NCBI GenBank assembly: GCA_029959195.1
Contig: CP114125.1
Span: 558,001 to 622,000 of the forward strand
Source of the DNA: Dictyophora rubrovolvata
Taxonomy: Eukaryota; Basidiomycota; Agaricomycetes; Phallales; Phallaceae
Length of the DNA: 64,000 bases
Direction: 5' to 3'
How positions within the stretch are numbered: the stretch's first letter is position 1; each line of letters begins with the position of its first letter. The translations under genes were made by a program, and so were the position numbers. The notes beneath the pieces were generated by a model. The model did not search any database, had not been told where the DNA came from, and saw only the letters and a list, made by a program, of their open reading frames with translations. This document shows, piece by piece, positions 1 to 12,391 of this stretch.

Positions 1-83
1 GAGAAAAAACATTGGCGAAGACAAGTGATGAGAATCGTATTTGGTTAAATTTAGACCCGTATGACGTTGTCCTATTGTAAGGT

Positions 84-1419
84 CTAGAATGATAATTCAC
101 TACGATTTCGTCCCCTTCTCACTGAGTAGTTCAGATTCAATATCAAACGTGTGCACTGCAATAGAGTTAGCGAGGATGTGGAGGTATAAATCCATCCAAT
201 GTAATACTCACGCAAACACTGGAAGCAACATATGACCATCTACATCCATTTCATCAACAAATAGCGTATCGTGAAGGTTTCGTTCAAACTTACAAGGCAA
301 AAGATAGGCCAAGGGCACTTGACGTATGCATGTAAATGCCAGAAAGCAGGAAAGTTACTGTGATAAATTAGGGGCATTTAGCTGCTTCAGCCACGAAGCG
401 AATCTAAGTTTGATATATGCTTACAAAACAATAGCGTGAAAACCCATATTCCATCCCTGAAGAAATCTATGTATAACGGAGAATACGGAACACTTGTTTT
501 CCATGCCCAGAACTGAAGTTTGGCAAACCGTGCGACAACGAAGACAAAAGCAATACTTTGGAATATAAGCTCAGAGAAACTATTGGACGCTTGTCGTCAG
601 TGAAACTTTTACCCTTGCCACTGGTCAGGGTTGCTCACAAGACAAAGGATAGCTTTCCAGGATACTGTTCAAGCACACAAGCTCCAAAAGGTGGTGGAAG
701 ATCCTGGCCCTTCGTTTCGATGACCCGATACCCGGGCGCACCCACAGCCAGAACAATGGTCGCCGCAGTTTCAGTCAATACGAAGAGCGAAAATAGGAAC
801 CAAAGTATGAGTTTCGACCGACCGTAGAATGCATAAACTGACAATTGGTTTGATTTTATGACTTTACAATGTGCAAGGAGCTAGGTGTACCTCGTTGTAT
901 GAGTAGTATGTTTGAGCATACTATTGTGAATGAGCCAGCGAAACTAACGATCCACATTATTTCCGGACACAGGTTGTTGAATTGTGTGGGGTTTCCAAAA
1001 AAAGCGAAGATCATCCCACTTAAAAAATATCAGAAGCTTCCAAGCAGGCCAAGAAAACCTTACCAATAGATTATAAGAGGAAGATATCGAACTGTTAAAA
1101 AAAGGATTTTCACGAAAGTAAAATTGAATCTGAGGTACATATTGGTTTTACGAGAAAGATTTTCAGGACAAGAGAGCGCTACGTACGACCAAATAAACGT
1201 TACCTGTCCTGGGCTTAGTACGTGATAAATCGCGTATTAAAAGAGCTTACTTACTTCTTCACCAAAAGTCAAGAGGGTATCCCAGATAACGAAAGTTGTG
1301 CTGGCAACTACAACACTTTGTCAGTCGTCATGCATAGAAATAAAAATTAGCTTTTTACCTAGATTGAATTGAGCTGAGTAGATGAGCGGGAGAACTTGTA
1401 TGAGCTGCGGGTTGAACAT
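84..1419 (-). CDS. DUF6533-type seven-helix membrane protein, copy A
   Basis: Ten exons give one open frame of 280 residues: 1359-1419, 1255-1307, 1187-1203, 1064-1129, 891-1018, 639-837, 425-579, 294-357, 212-239 and 84-155, with GT-AG junctions throughout. The N-terminal signature IWDTLLTFGEE followed by FIW is typical of the fungal DUF6533 family. Hydrophobic helices occur in exons 2, 4, 5, 6, 7, 8 and 9, so about seven membrane spans are expected. The segments YAFYGRSK and FFRDGIWVF are shared with the other copies in the window. The ATG at 1419 gives an N-terminus matching the paralogs. The C-terminal exon ends in a short basic tail. The function of the family is unknown; a receptor-like or transport role is only an inference from topology. 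Confidence 0.85.
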
Positions 1420-3285
1420 GGTGTTAAGAATTTCTTTTGTCTAGGCAGTGAGAGATTCGGCTTGCATCTGGATGTGCTATATACATATTACTGTAGGAGC
1501 GCTAAGCGAGTCTGTCAGCCTGAGCTGGACTTAATCTTAATTGAAAGCCGATCTCCCCTCAATTGCGTTTCTTTCCTGTTTAATAAGAAGAATTTTGTTG
1601 AGAATTCATGATGGGCCGCAGAAATGCCAGTATTCACAGATGGTGCAGCAATGTCATTAATAATGACCCCGCTGTTACTCCTTGGAAAGCCGAAGAAGTT
1701 TTTAACAGGGCAAGTGGCAACTCCAGCGACGTCGAGTCTTGTTAGTGCTTATTCGTATCTCTCCATAGCTTGCGAGTCAACTGAGTCCCCATCTTCAAGC
1801 GGGCTTCAAAAAGGTCTTCTCTGGCACGTCAAAGGAAGAGAGTCTTTTGATCCATCATCCGACTAAGTGCTGGGGAATAAAGGCTAAAGGTTAACATCGC
1901 TTTTTGGCTTTAAATTTGCAGAAAAGGTTTCTTACCAAAGAAAGAAAAGAAAATAGAACCACATTTTGTAACATTAATGTGGCTGTCTTGACGAAATGGA
2001 TTCCAGCCTGCCAAATTGGAAATGCAAGGCGAAGGCACCAACGAATTCGAATAGGGCTGCGGCAACATCTCAAACCCTAATACTTTGATAACCTTCGATT
2101 CAGAAGTCAGAAGACTGTTGTACTGTACGGAATGTATTGGTTTACAACATTGACATCCAACTTTTTAAGGGATCATTTTGTGGAGGAGATATGTTCTCAA
2201 CTGGGATGTTAATAATGATGTGATGCGCAAGCACGTGGCATGTCAATATGTCAATGATCGATCACGATCGTATTATTGGAAAGGATGCCGGTATTGTTTA
2301 CGAAAGGCGTCTTGATTTCAATTTGTTTTTGCACTTCGCGCCTTTTCTCTAAATTCATCGCCAAAACGAATCCCTACAGTTTCTAGTTTTCGAAGATTAT
2401 TTCTTGGGCAGTCAATTTTGATAGCCAGGCGATTTTTCCAAATCGTTACCTGTAGTAGATTCATCAACCATGATATGCTATAAAGCCTGTGATCCTAGGC
2501 TACATAAGCCATTGGTCACTTCTTTTCAAGTGAGGCTATTGCTCAACATTCCATCATCATTAATTAATAAGGTCGTATTTTTTCCATCCCTCAAAATTCT
2601 TCTGTACGTTCCTTGAGTAATTGTATGTATATGGCGAAGCGGAACAAGAGGAGTCGTGACTATAGGCCTGGTCATTCTGCCACTCGAGGAATTCGGACAC
2701 TGTAAGTAAGAAAAAAGTGCCAGTCTTCAAGAAAAAAATGTAATGGGCATAAAGTAAGAGCAAAAGAAACCAATCGTAGTTGAATGGACGAAGGATGTAC
2801 TACTCGTGTGTGGTGATGGTAAGAGCGAAGGGACACTGGCGCAGCGGCGCTTGTCCCTGTTTGAAAGTGTAGTACATGTATCTCAGAAGTCCGGAATGGG
2901 AGCGGTAATGGATATAAAAATGACGATAATGGAAATGGAAATGGAGAGAAGGGTATTAGGAGATCCCGTGTGGTTGTCAGGGAATGAGTTCTGCTTCAGA
3001 CGAGTCTAGTATGCCGTCGTGTACGGTGCGATTCTGCGCAATTAGTGCCGCCTTCATGATTCCTGGCTTTCTTTTACTTTTCGAGTTTAAAGTGATCCAG
3101 TTCAAATAGGCTCAACGAGAACGTACATTATGTTGATAAATATATAAACACTATACGATCTTGGAAAGCGAAAGCGGGGTGTTTTCAGGTCTTGCCAGCC
3201 TTACAACGTCTTATCCCTTCGCCCGCAAAATGGCTTGAAGACAACAACATGACACATCCTGTTCTGAACTATCTATACCACGTTA
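1420..3285. other. Gene-free stretch with family-associated repeats
   Basis: No convincing coding region. The part next to copy A is its presumed promoter. Positions about 2055-2600 are a diverged copy of a block also found at about 3630-4120 and, in part, at 58130-58340. Positions about 3000-3290 resemble the flanks of the DUF6533 genes at 53.3 and 55.8 kb. The short frames in this stretch have no recognisable domain. Confidence 0.5.
2055..2600. repeat. Dispersed non-coding repeat, copy 1
   Basis: It shares long runs with about 3630-4120, including the words GGCAACATCTCAAACCC, GTGATGCGCAAG and CGCGCCTTTTCTCTAAATTC. Both copies end near a run resembling TTTTTTCCATCC followed by TTCCTTGAGTA. 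A shorter, more diverged copy lies at 58130-58340. It is probably an old segmental duplication of DUF6533 flanking DNA, as copies lie near members or relics of that family. Confidence 0.6.
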
Positions 3286-3625
3286 AAACACTAGAATTCC
3301 GGTTCTTCTTCACTGAGCAGTTTAGATTTAATATCAAATGCGTGCACTACGATAGTGTTAGTGACTGGTGTAGGATGGAGTATGTATGTCGCAAAAATCG
3401 ATTTCGTTTTTTTTTGATTTATTAACCGATCAAGATGTTTTTAGGGTCTTTTTATGGTTTATAAACCTTTAATAAACTTTGAAAATGGTGTATAAATCAC
3501 TCCCATTGTAATACTCACACAAACACTGGAAGCAGCACATGACCATTTACATTCATTGTATCAACAACGAATAACGTATCTATGAGGTTTTATTTGAACT
3601 TACAAGGCAAAAGATAGACCATCAT
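3286..3625 (-). pseudogene. DUF6533 3'-end relic
   Basis: Only sequence matching the last three exons of the DUF6533 genes remains. The terminal exon reads CTHLILNLNCSVKK, as in copy A. The 28 nt penultimate exon reads WSCAASSVC before a GT donor. A short remnant of exon 8 ends in an intact donor. The acceptor before the penultimate exon has changed from AG to AA, and the rest of the gene is missing where unrelated repeat DNA starts near 3630. The relic is therefore not functional. Confidence 0.7.
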
Positions 3626-3629
3626 GGGA

Positions 3630-4120
3630 CCGTGGCAACATCTCAAACCCTACAGAAGACTGCTGTGTCGATGTAGTGCAAGTTTTACATAAATTTACGA
3701 CGTCCAACTTGAACGTTTCTAAGGAGATATGTCCTGACTGAGATGTTGACGACGTGATGCGCAAGTACTTAATAGTTGGTCGTATCAGAAAGGATGGTAT
3801 CGTTCACAAAGGTTCGTCTTGATCTTTATTTTTGAATTTCGCGCCTTTTCTCTAAATTCATCATCAAGATAATGAATACCATTCCCTACAGGTTACCGAT
3901 TTTCGAAGGTCATCGCTCCAACGACGTCCGTCAATTTTGAGAGGGAAATCTTCTGTTTTTAAATCGTTGCCTGAAATAGATTCATCAGCCGTATGATTTG
4001 TCTATAAAACTGTTTAAGCTACTATTTCTTCAAGCGCGTTACTCAACATATCATCATCAATTATTAAGATCGTAGTTTTTTCATCCTTCAAAATTTATCT
4101 GGATGTTCCTTGAGTATATA
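3630..4120. repeat. Dispersed non-coding repeat, copy 2
   Basis: Diverged second copy of the block at 2055-2600. It abuts the truncated DUF6533 relic and ends just before the terminal-inverted-repeat element. No coding potential was seen. Confidence 0.6.
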
Positions 4121-4165
4121 TACTCTTCACTACTTGTTCCACTTAGACAGTGAGCCGCTTCTCGA

Positions 4166-5307
4166 CATCAGTAATCTGGTTTCGCGGCGGGCGCTAATTT
4201 TTGGTCTCAGATTTCATGCGTCTTGCGCCTCGTTTCTCAGATGCTCTCAGAATGCCCGGGACAATCTGAGAAATCTGAGACCCAGTATACATCTTTTTCT
4301 TAAAAACAATTCATGTATTATCATTAATCAATTTTATCAGCTAATAAATGTCTGTCCTGATTATTTTCAGCCTTTTCTTGTCTCGAAGTTGTGCTGAAGT
4401 TGCGCAGTGTCCCCTCTCATATTCATGCCGCCGCATGCGGAAGCTAAACTTGACTTCAATAATCATTGTGTGCGGGCTAGACAGGCCATCAACAATTGTT
4501 GGAGTGATGACTAAGCAGGTTTGCGCTCAAAGGCTGAAAATTTTAGCGCTGTCACTTCGAAGTTTTTTCATTCTTCTCCCATCCCCTCGCAACCTCATTT
4601 TCGTCCTTTATTTCTGATAGTTGGATTACGCTACCAGCAGTGAGCTCCTTTACTCCATTAAAAAGGTTCTTATATTCATACTTTTATTTGAGAATTGTAA
4701 TGCAAAATCCAGGTCATTGCAATCGTTGTTTCACACACCTGGCATGAGAAGATGGTCAGCTATGGTATGTAGTCTATGTTTTTTTTTTCTGCATCCGTTC
4801 ATGGTTGTATTTAGACAATGTTCAGGAGCAGCTAGGTCTGGAGGTGAGTCTACTCTTAGTCAAATATCATCCTTATAAACTCACAATGCTTCTCCCAGAT
4901 ACTTTCAGTTCACAGGATGAATGACGGATTTGTGTAGCTACCATAGAATAAAGTTGACAAGCTTTTTGTTATCCTTACCACAGTTGTAAATAATCATTAG
5001 ATAGATATTTCAATACAAATCTTATTATTCTATTCAAAAATTGGAGTGGCTATAAACTAGTGAGAAGCGAAAGAGATGAAAAGAGGTCTCGAAGGTCTCA
5101 ATGGTCTGAGAAGTCTGAGACCAGCTAGACACACAATGAGTCTCACAACGTCCCACTGATTCAGGACTGATCTCACGGAGTCTGGGACCAAATGAGACTT
5201 GCTGATGTTAGAAAATGTTGTCCGAGCGGTCCTGATGTGACCAGGTGGGGCCAGACACTCTCAGACCGCCCCTGAGTATCCGGGACAACCTTCCCAGATT
5301 ACTGATG
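4166..5307. mobile_element. 1.14 kb DNA element with 14 bp terminal inverted repeats, probably non-autonomous
   Basis: The outer ends are an exact 14 bp inverted repeat, CATCAGTAATCTGG at 4166-4179 and its complement at 5294-5307. Inside each end lie several short words of the type GTCTGAGA/TCTCAGAC in both orientations (about 4200-4290 and 5085-5280), a subterminal-repeat layout common in hAT-like and KDZ-like DNA transposons. The interior has no recognisable transposase, so it is probably a deletion derivative or MITE. No clear target-site duplication was found at either possible boundary, so the superfamily is left open. Confidence 0.6.
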
Positions 5308-6065
5308 GACAAGCCCGCTTTCTTTAATTAGTATTGCATTTCTTGACGCACGGTGTGCGGCCGTCACTACCTTCCAATGTGAGTTGTCTGTCTTTTCCTT
5401 TGAGTGCATATTGCGTCAATGCTTAAGCCGTTTATCAGCACTGCTTGCTACTTTTCGACTAAGTCCATTTAATTCGCACGGAAGTAGAAAATATCATATA
5501 ATATTATAGGACGTCATTTGGGCCAATCGTTACTTTTGCATGCGGATGGAGCTATTTGTACTAGTTGGCCATTCCCTTACTAGCTTTGGTTCAGGATGAG
5601 GTAGGACTTGATGATCTGGACCCGGTGCCGGCGTGTGCCAAAGACCCAAAAACGATATCTATATCCGTAATTCTGGTTATTAATTGATTTTTTCCCGCAG
5701 TTTCATGAAGATTAAGGATAAAATGAGAGCCCTAGGTAGAAATTATTAGAATCGGTAAAGAATTGCCAGGGAAGAGTAATGAATCCAAGATTTACACAAA
5801 GCGAATCAACGAAATCGATGAGTCTATAAATGAGGCATGAGATGAAGCGTGAAAGCGGGGACGTTCAACGTACAATGAAGCAACCGCTGCATAAGGGCTA
5901 TGTTGCCGCAGAGATAATACAGCGTCTAATACGACCACAACTAAAAGATTTCAGAATTGTCGAATGGTTCATGACAGCAAGTCATTATTTCTTACATGTA
6001 TTTCTATTATTATTAATCACGATAAATGGATATATGGAAATGAGAAAGGTGCGCGTCAGACTTAC
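5308..6065. other. Unresolved 3' region of DUF6533 copy B
   Basis: No separate gene is recognised. The last exons of the divergent minus-strand DUF6533 gene ending at 6066 should lie here, but no combination of splice sites gave a family-like C-terminus. The gene may be degraded at this end. The short plus-strand frame at 5830-6081 has no recognisable domain. Confidence 0.35.
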
Positions 6066-7505
6066 GCAAAATAATAGATAACTCCGTCTCGAAAAATTGC
6101 TTTCATGAGCGCCGGAAAACCCGAACCAGTATGGAGCTTCCAAAACGGCCCATTACCCGCAATCCCACGAACCTCCCTCCGGACTTTATATAGTGACAAT
6201 CCAAAAAATATTGCTGTTCGAGGGTGTTTTGAATCTGCTTTTTGATCATTGAAACCAATACATACCTGTAAGAACGAGAGAGGGAGGCCTTTCGGAAAAC
6301 AATTGAGATATTATGCCACTGGCATGTAATCAAATGAAATGCTAACCAAGCAACAATCGTAACGTCAAATGAGATTGTCTCTTTCACATATAAGTAACAC
6401 CCAGGGAGAGAGATTCCGAGTGGTACAGCCATCAAATTCTGGGCTTCCGCTTTCCCAATTTTGATACCTGCGTAAAAGACACACTAAATGGCGATGTATA
6501 TATTTATAAAGTTTTTTTTTTTGAAAAGTAGGAGATATACCAATATTTCAGCTGGGTAAAGGGTTCAGTTTTTTATGCAAAGACGGTTGGAGAGCACTTG
6601 AATTTACTCAAATAAAGCGGTAAAATTAGACATAACACTAATATAATATCAATCAATCAATGACTTCACAATGAAAAGTCAACGACTTCGCTAACCTTTC
6701 TTGCTCCGACCGTATAATGCATAAATACGCAAAAAAAGAATGAGATTGACACATGCTTCTAACACGTTCGACCCTACACTATGTTCACGACAGAAATCGA
6801 TTGGTCAGTTATAAGTCACTAGAGACACGTCTACAAAATGCACCATTACCTACTGTCCCACGTAAAGAAGACACGACAGCTGCAGCATTAGGTTATATGA
6901 GGATTTGAGTGGTACGATAAGGTCATAAATCTACCTCTGAACAACAATATGATATAAGACTTGAAGATTATATGCAATCGACTTACGCTTATAGACCAAT
7001 TTGTACCCAAGGACACTGCTTCAAATGATGAATGATAAAAGTAGATCAGCAAGAAACAGTTACCAATTGACAAGTATCTGAAACGAATTGTCAACATGGC
7101 ATTAGCGTGATTTGCGTTTTTTCTCACCCTAGATCCACCAGTCCAAAATATCGCGTAAAGAGATACAAGCCTTTTGACAAAGTGAATGGTTTGCTAAAAA
7201 AAATTTGAGGAAGCGTTTTTAGACAAGAGATGGGTAGTACGACCTCCAAACAAACTTGACCTGAATAGAAAATGACATTTAATAAACATATGACGAAGAT
7301 GAAACTAAGTCCGAACCTCTCGGGGAAGAGTCAAAAGAGTATCATATACGAGTGCGGTAAATACTGCAACTGCGAGAAATTAGCATTCTATCACTGAGAT
7401 GAACCAAAGATCGCGATCACCTGTAACATAATTGACAACATAGATTTGGCTCAATGACTGTTGTAGTAATTCAAATTCTTGCATGGGAGGATCTAAAGAG
7501 ACCAT
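6066..7505 (-). CDS. Divergent DUF6533-type membrane protein, copy B (3' end unresolved)
   Basis: The first four exons (7421-7505, 7317-7369, 7244-7260, 7128-7193) are well supported, and exons 2-4 have exactly the lengths 53, 17 and 66 nt seen in the other copies. They encode LVYDTLLTLPREV followed by FVW and LYLFTRYFGLVD. Further on, an exon ending at 6696 encodes LRIYALYGRSKK and splices in frame to 6266-6467, which contains PLGISLPGCYLYVKE. A later exon ending at 6066 contains FRDGVIYYF, the family motif before the sixth helix. Joining exons in the middle (about 6750-7100) and after 6066 could not be fixed. The gene is either a divergent working member or decayed in its second half. Confidence 0.6.
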
Positions 7506-7557
7506 TTGAAGGGAAACTGAACCTTTTGGAGTGGCTTTACTTGATCAATCCTGGGGA

Positions 7558-7565
7558 TTTTTATA
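7558..7565 (-). promoter_or_regulatory. TATA box of DUF6533 copy B
   Basis: The minus strand reads TATAAAAA about 55 bp upstream of the ATG at 7505, a reasonable distance for a short 5' leader. It supports that start codon. Confidence 0.5.
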
Positions 7566-8239
7566 CAATAGGGAGATGAGTTGAGGCCTCTGAAGGGCTA
7601 CACTCTGCACACGATCCAATCAAAATTATTTGAGACAAAACATGCTCATTGGACTACGACAAAAATATAAATATATAGTATGTACTGACCCAAATGATGG
7701 CTTTAAAAAGCTGTTATTCCAACGTGATCCACTGATGGTCGGCGCGGTATAGGAAATGAGCGGCAAGTCTGGACGTGGACTGGAACCAAACTGCATGCCA
7801 TCCGATACATAATCACTGAGAATAAACAGATGCTCCACGATAACTTAAATTTCACAATGACACTCCGGAGGAGCTTTTGCATTTGATCTCGAGAAAGAGA
7901 GGGTTGAGGGGTTCGTCGACCCCACGTCAGAGTTCTCCGAGTTACCTCGGGTAACGAGGGACAAAAATATTGTTCGGGGATCTTTGCAACACCGAGCTAG
8001 GGAAGGTATATCATACAGCGCCGTCAGCTCAGAAGAGAATCATATGGAGTTATCTGAATAAATACAATAATACCTGAGTTTAAACTTTTTTAGCCTGTGC
8101 TGCACCAAGCCTTCTTGATATCGAACCGGAGAGAACTTCTGTAAAGCGCTTTGTTTTTTCACTTTTTCAAATGCACGCTACGGCAGTTGACTAATAAAAC
8201 GCGTTCCGTGGCAAAGTACAGCGACTACGCTGTGACGCG
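7566..8239. other. Intergenic, nothing recognised
   Basis: No coding region with family similarity. Near 8230 the motif GTGACGC is repeated in tandem just before the start of the duplicated F-box/DUF6533 unit. Confidence 0.4.
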
Positions 8240-8691
8240 TGACGCGTGACAGTGTCACACAACTAGCGTTGGTACGTCAACCGAGCCAGCACTCGCTTCC
8301 AACTCGCTCCGCACTTCGACCTCGCATTTGACAAAAAAATTCCTATAGACACGTACGGGATTTACAACCAATGCGTATCGTATTTGCTGTTCATATGTCC
8401 TCCGGATGCTTTCGCTCAGCCAGCTTGGCAACTTCGCTCCTGCTCTCGTGGACAGTGAACTGGTTGTTTCATTGTTATTCGGAATGACATGTCCCCCTAG
8501 AATAAGATTGTCAGTCTTGTTCCGTCCTATTTTTTTGTCCTGTGTCCTCCTTCACACTTATATGAAGTCTGACTCTAGTACTGTTCAATCAAGTCAATTA
8601 CTCCCAACCTCTCGTCACTTGCATTTTTCAATTTTCTACTCTACTCTACTCCGTGCATCAACATCGCGTTTAACAAATCGTTCAGCACACC

Positions 8692-10324
8692 ATGCTTGAC
8701 CGCTTCCCTTACGAAATCTTCAGACAAATCATAAGACAATCCTTAGATGTGTCTGACACGCGTTTTATGCTTTACGGCTCAGATGGATTAGGTCCACTAC
8801 CCCCAATCAAGATGTCCCATGTATGTCGTTCATGGAGGAGGACACTTTTGTCGGATCCGACAATGTGGAACCTGGATCAGTATTCCAGAAATGATACCGG
8901 ATCAGACAACAGAATTTCTACATCGGTCTGGTTCTGCTCCACTCAATGTGGTTATATACGTGTCCATTTACGCAATAGCGTTGGATATGAATGCCTGGTG
9001 CTTCCGAACCACGACCGTTGCTGCCGTTTCTCAAGAAATACACCGTATCCAGTCGCTCGAACTGGTCTTCTCTCAAGACCGTTCCCAACCTATGGAACCC
9101 TCGTTACGCCAGATCTTGCTACTTCTGAACCAATCTGCACCATATTAGAAAGCTCTATTCATTCCTAAAACCGGGCCCTGGGGATCGGAACATTCTGCAA
9201 ACCCTGTTTTCGGGGGATACACCTCGTCTCAGACACATGTATCACCGGATCGTCGCCGGTTTTTCAGAACTCCTACCTTCCCCATTATTCAGAAATTTGG
9301 CTAGTCTGCATCTTGATCTAATCGCTCATCGAATAACCATTGATTATGATTCTCTTCTCCACGTCCTCGAGCTGTCACCCGGTCTTCGCGCGTTTGAGCT
9401 TGTAACTGTGGGAGACCCAAACCCCGTTTTTCATATGCCTACACGTCCCACACGTCGAGTCCACTTGCCGTTTCTCCAATCACTGATACTTCTGGGTGAT
9501 CCTGCAACCGAAGTGACAGATTTTCTATTGGGACATCTCACATTTCCCTTCGAAACCGTTCACTATCGTATCGACGGAGGGGATCTTCAACGCAAAAGAT
9601 GCAATTTAACGTCGTTAATCCGGTTCCTCGTCCAACAAATCACCCGTCCTTATCAATGATCAACCGCTCAGGGCACTCTCATACCCGCATCGAGCTTGAA
9701 AGCTGTTCGGGTGGAAGGGAAAGCTCAGTTTTTACGACGCCATTCAACTGTACATATGAACCTCTGGACAAATTTCCAAGCTTTCTACAGATACTGAAAT
9801 TATCAGATATCGTCCACTTCCACTTCCACCTGAAAGGCCTCCCTCTGGAAACTCATATTCTTAGGAAGATTTACGTTGGCCTTGTAAACTTGGAACATTT
9901 GGTTATCGAGCATGATATCTTGACTGATCGGATGCATTTTGGCTCACCGACAGTCTTCCTCATGGCACTAATGCCTCTACCATCAGGACCACGGACGCAC
10001 AACGGATTTGATCCCAACCAGAATACCGCCTACGGTCCAGATGATCTGACATCCGACAATAGCTTCTTTCCTTGCCCGTCTCTGTCCACAATGAAGATCA
10101 TATTCGACCGTTGTGCTGAACTGAAATTAAACGAACACTATGCCAATGTGATTATAGCTTGTTGTTCGGTTAGAAGACATGCGAGACACCCGTTCAAGCA
10201 TGTATCTATCTGCTCTCATCCGGGGACCGTGACACAAGAGGCAGCAAAAGTGTTGCTGCGTAATGAGTACTGTCCCGTCGATATTTCTTCACTGGAAAGG
10301 ACTGGCATGGAAATGAATGATTGA
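8692..10324 (+). pseudogene. F-box/LRR-type protein pseudogene, family 1
   Basis: Paralog of the intact gene at 16992-18623 and alignable from start to stop. The N-terminus keeps the F-box (LPYEIFRQII-like motif, then MSHVCRSWR). An extra A near 8872, in the ATGTGG region after the F-box, shifts the frame; a second shift lies near 9145 and a third near 9640. The protein is therefore spread over at least four frames. The TATA box is also altered: where the intact copy has TATATAAAG, this one has TTATATGAAG near 8559. It is a young pseudogene, since similarity to the intact copy is still very high. Confidence 0.85.
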
Positions 10325-10326
10325 AG

Positions 10327-10815
10327 CATTGCGTCTTGTTGTAAGTACCCGTGAGATACCGAAGGTGTAAAACGCCTAAATAACAGAGAAACGGTGATAT
10401 TTTGAACGAAGTAAAATACGTATATATATATATGAAACAAATAAGCACAAAAGAGGGAATGTCCGAAGAACAAAGGAATGGATATCTAAGATACATAAAG
10501 GAAGTAAACTGCGCGCGGCAGACAAAGGGCGGCCCAAGGTAATAAATAATAGTCTGTTATGAGAAGGATAAAGGAAGGGTAAATATAGAGAGGGGTAATC
10601 ACATCACTACAAGCGTAAGGAGCGTAGCTCCCTTACATTGCATAACGTTGTTTCAATTGTTTGATGAATTCTCTTGTCCTTTCTTTAGTGTAGTTCAATG
10701 ACAGTCTCCGGGTCCATGCGTCATTCCGACGAACTCTTCAGCACAGCCGTTGAAAGTTCAATGTTCCACACCACAGAGAACTCTGTCGAAATTTTCAATT
10801 GTACCATCTACACTT
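10327..10815. other. Insertion of about 490 bp specific to duplication unit 1
   Basis: In unit 2 the sequence after the F-box stop runs directly into a region beginning TCTCGTTTTGCTTATTT. In unit 1 the matching continuation starts only near 10816. The intervening DNA has no recognisable gene, terminal inverted repeats or poly-A tail. It contains a short TA run near 10421. Confidence 0.5.
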
Positions 10816-10962
10816 CTCGCTTTGGTTATTTTCTTATGTTTATGCTTCTCAGCACGCTATCCATTTACTTCAATACACACATGTACACGTAATAATGTAG
10901 TACTACACGCTGCCGAATAAATATCAAATTGTAATTAAACCAAACCTTCCTTTGTGATAATT

Positions 10963-12391
10963 TTAGTACAAACCTCCGATTCTTCCGACAGCAAATCCTT
11001 CCACCTTGTGCAACTCCGAGTCGATCACGATTGCAAGCGTTATTTGTTGGTCCCGCGAAGGACCACAAGAATATTGGGCTTTCTTCGCTGCGTGATGTAG
11101 GTTCAATATCAAACGGGTAGACTATATGTAAGCGGCGTGAGTGAGCAGTGAAGCGCATTGGAATCCACATTTTCCTTTGTTATACAACTTACACAAATAC
11201 TGGAAAGAGCATACGACCATCTAGTTTTGTGACATGATCAATGAATAGCTAACCGACACAATTTTACTGAAGCTCACAAAGCAAAAGACAGGCCTGCTAC
11301 ATTTTGAGCATGCATCAGAATACCAGTAAACAAGAAGAGCACTTGTAATCCAAACTTCAAAGACGAAATAAGAGTAAATAGTCTTGACTATGCTTACAAA
11401 ACAGAATGAAAAATGCCCACGTTCCATCTCTCAAGAAAATGTTATATAGCCGTGGGTTCGGAAGCCCTGTTTTCCATGCCGCGAATTGTAGTTTGGCAAA
11501 CCTCACAGCGATGCAAACAAAGGCGACAGCTTCGAATGTAAGCTTGGAGAACCTTTCAGAGCACTTGATATGAGTACGAATTTACTTTTCGTTAATTCAC
11601 ACCCACCACGCATAGGAAAACGCCCGAGGGTACGTTTCAATAACGCAACGTCCAAAAAATTCTGGTATTGGTGAAGGAAGATTATCCTTTGCTGCCCGAA
11701 ATCTGGGTAGACCCAAAATCAGAATCGCTACTACCAAAGTTTCACTCAATACAAATCCTGAACGGAGAGTCCAGAATATGTGTTTTGAAAGTCCGTAAAA
11801 TGCGTACACTAAAAAATTATTGCCAGTTCAATCACTCGAAGCAAAAATGAGGTACCTCGTTGTATAAGCAATATGTTTGAGCATGCTGTGATGATAGAAC
11901 CACTAATAGTAATGAACCATATAACTTCCGGGCACCAGTTAGCTTTTATATACCCAAAGAAACCGAGGGTAGTTCCACTTGAAAATATAAGTCACGCTCA
12001 AACTAACCGAGCAAAACCTACCAAAAAAATAGAAGGGCAAGATATCGAACCACAAAATATAAGACTTTGACAAAGGTGAAGTTGGGTCTAATACATCTTA
12101 ACCACACGGTTTTTAGATCTAAAAGCACTACGCACGACCAGATAAACTTGACCTAGCGCAACGTTCAGTATATGATAACTTGCATAGGGGAGGAGACACT
12201 TACTTCCTCATCTAGGGTCAAGAAAGTATTCCAGATAATGAGTGTTGAAGTAGCAGCTAACAAGTGCTGTTGCCCATACACGAAAATAAATAAAAGAATA
12301 TTTCCTTACCAATGTTGAATAATACTTGTAAAAAGAGTGGAAGTCCTTGTACGCTCTGAGGTCCTATTTGTAGCGTCAAGGGGGCATCCAT
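10963..12391 (-). CDS. DUF6533-type seven-helix membrane protein, copy C
   Basis: Ten exons (12310-12391, 12204-12256, 12136-12152, 12022-12087, 11856-11977, 11607-11808, 11398-11552, 11278-11341, 11193-11220, 10963-11121) give an open frame of 315 residues with GT-AG junctions. Signatures are IIWNTFLTLDEE followed by FIW, VKVLYFVVRYLALLFFW and YAFYGLSK. The C-terminal exon (159 nt) is more than twice as long as in copies A, F and G and adds a soluble tail beginning STRLILNLHHAAKKAQYS. It is convergent with the dead F-box copy. The closest relative in the window is copy D. Function unknown. Confidence 0.85.
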
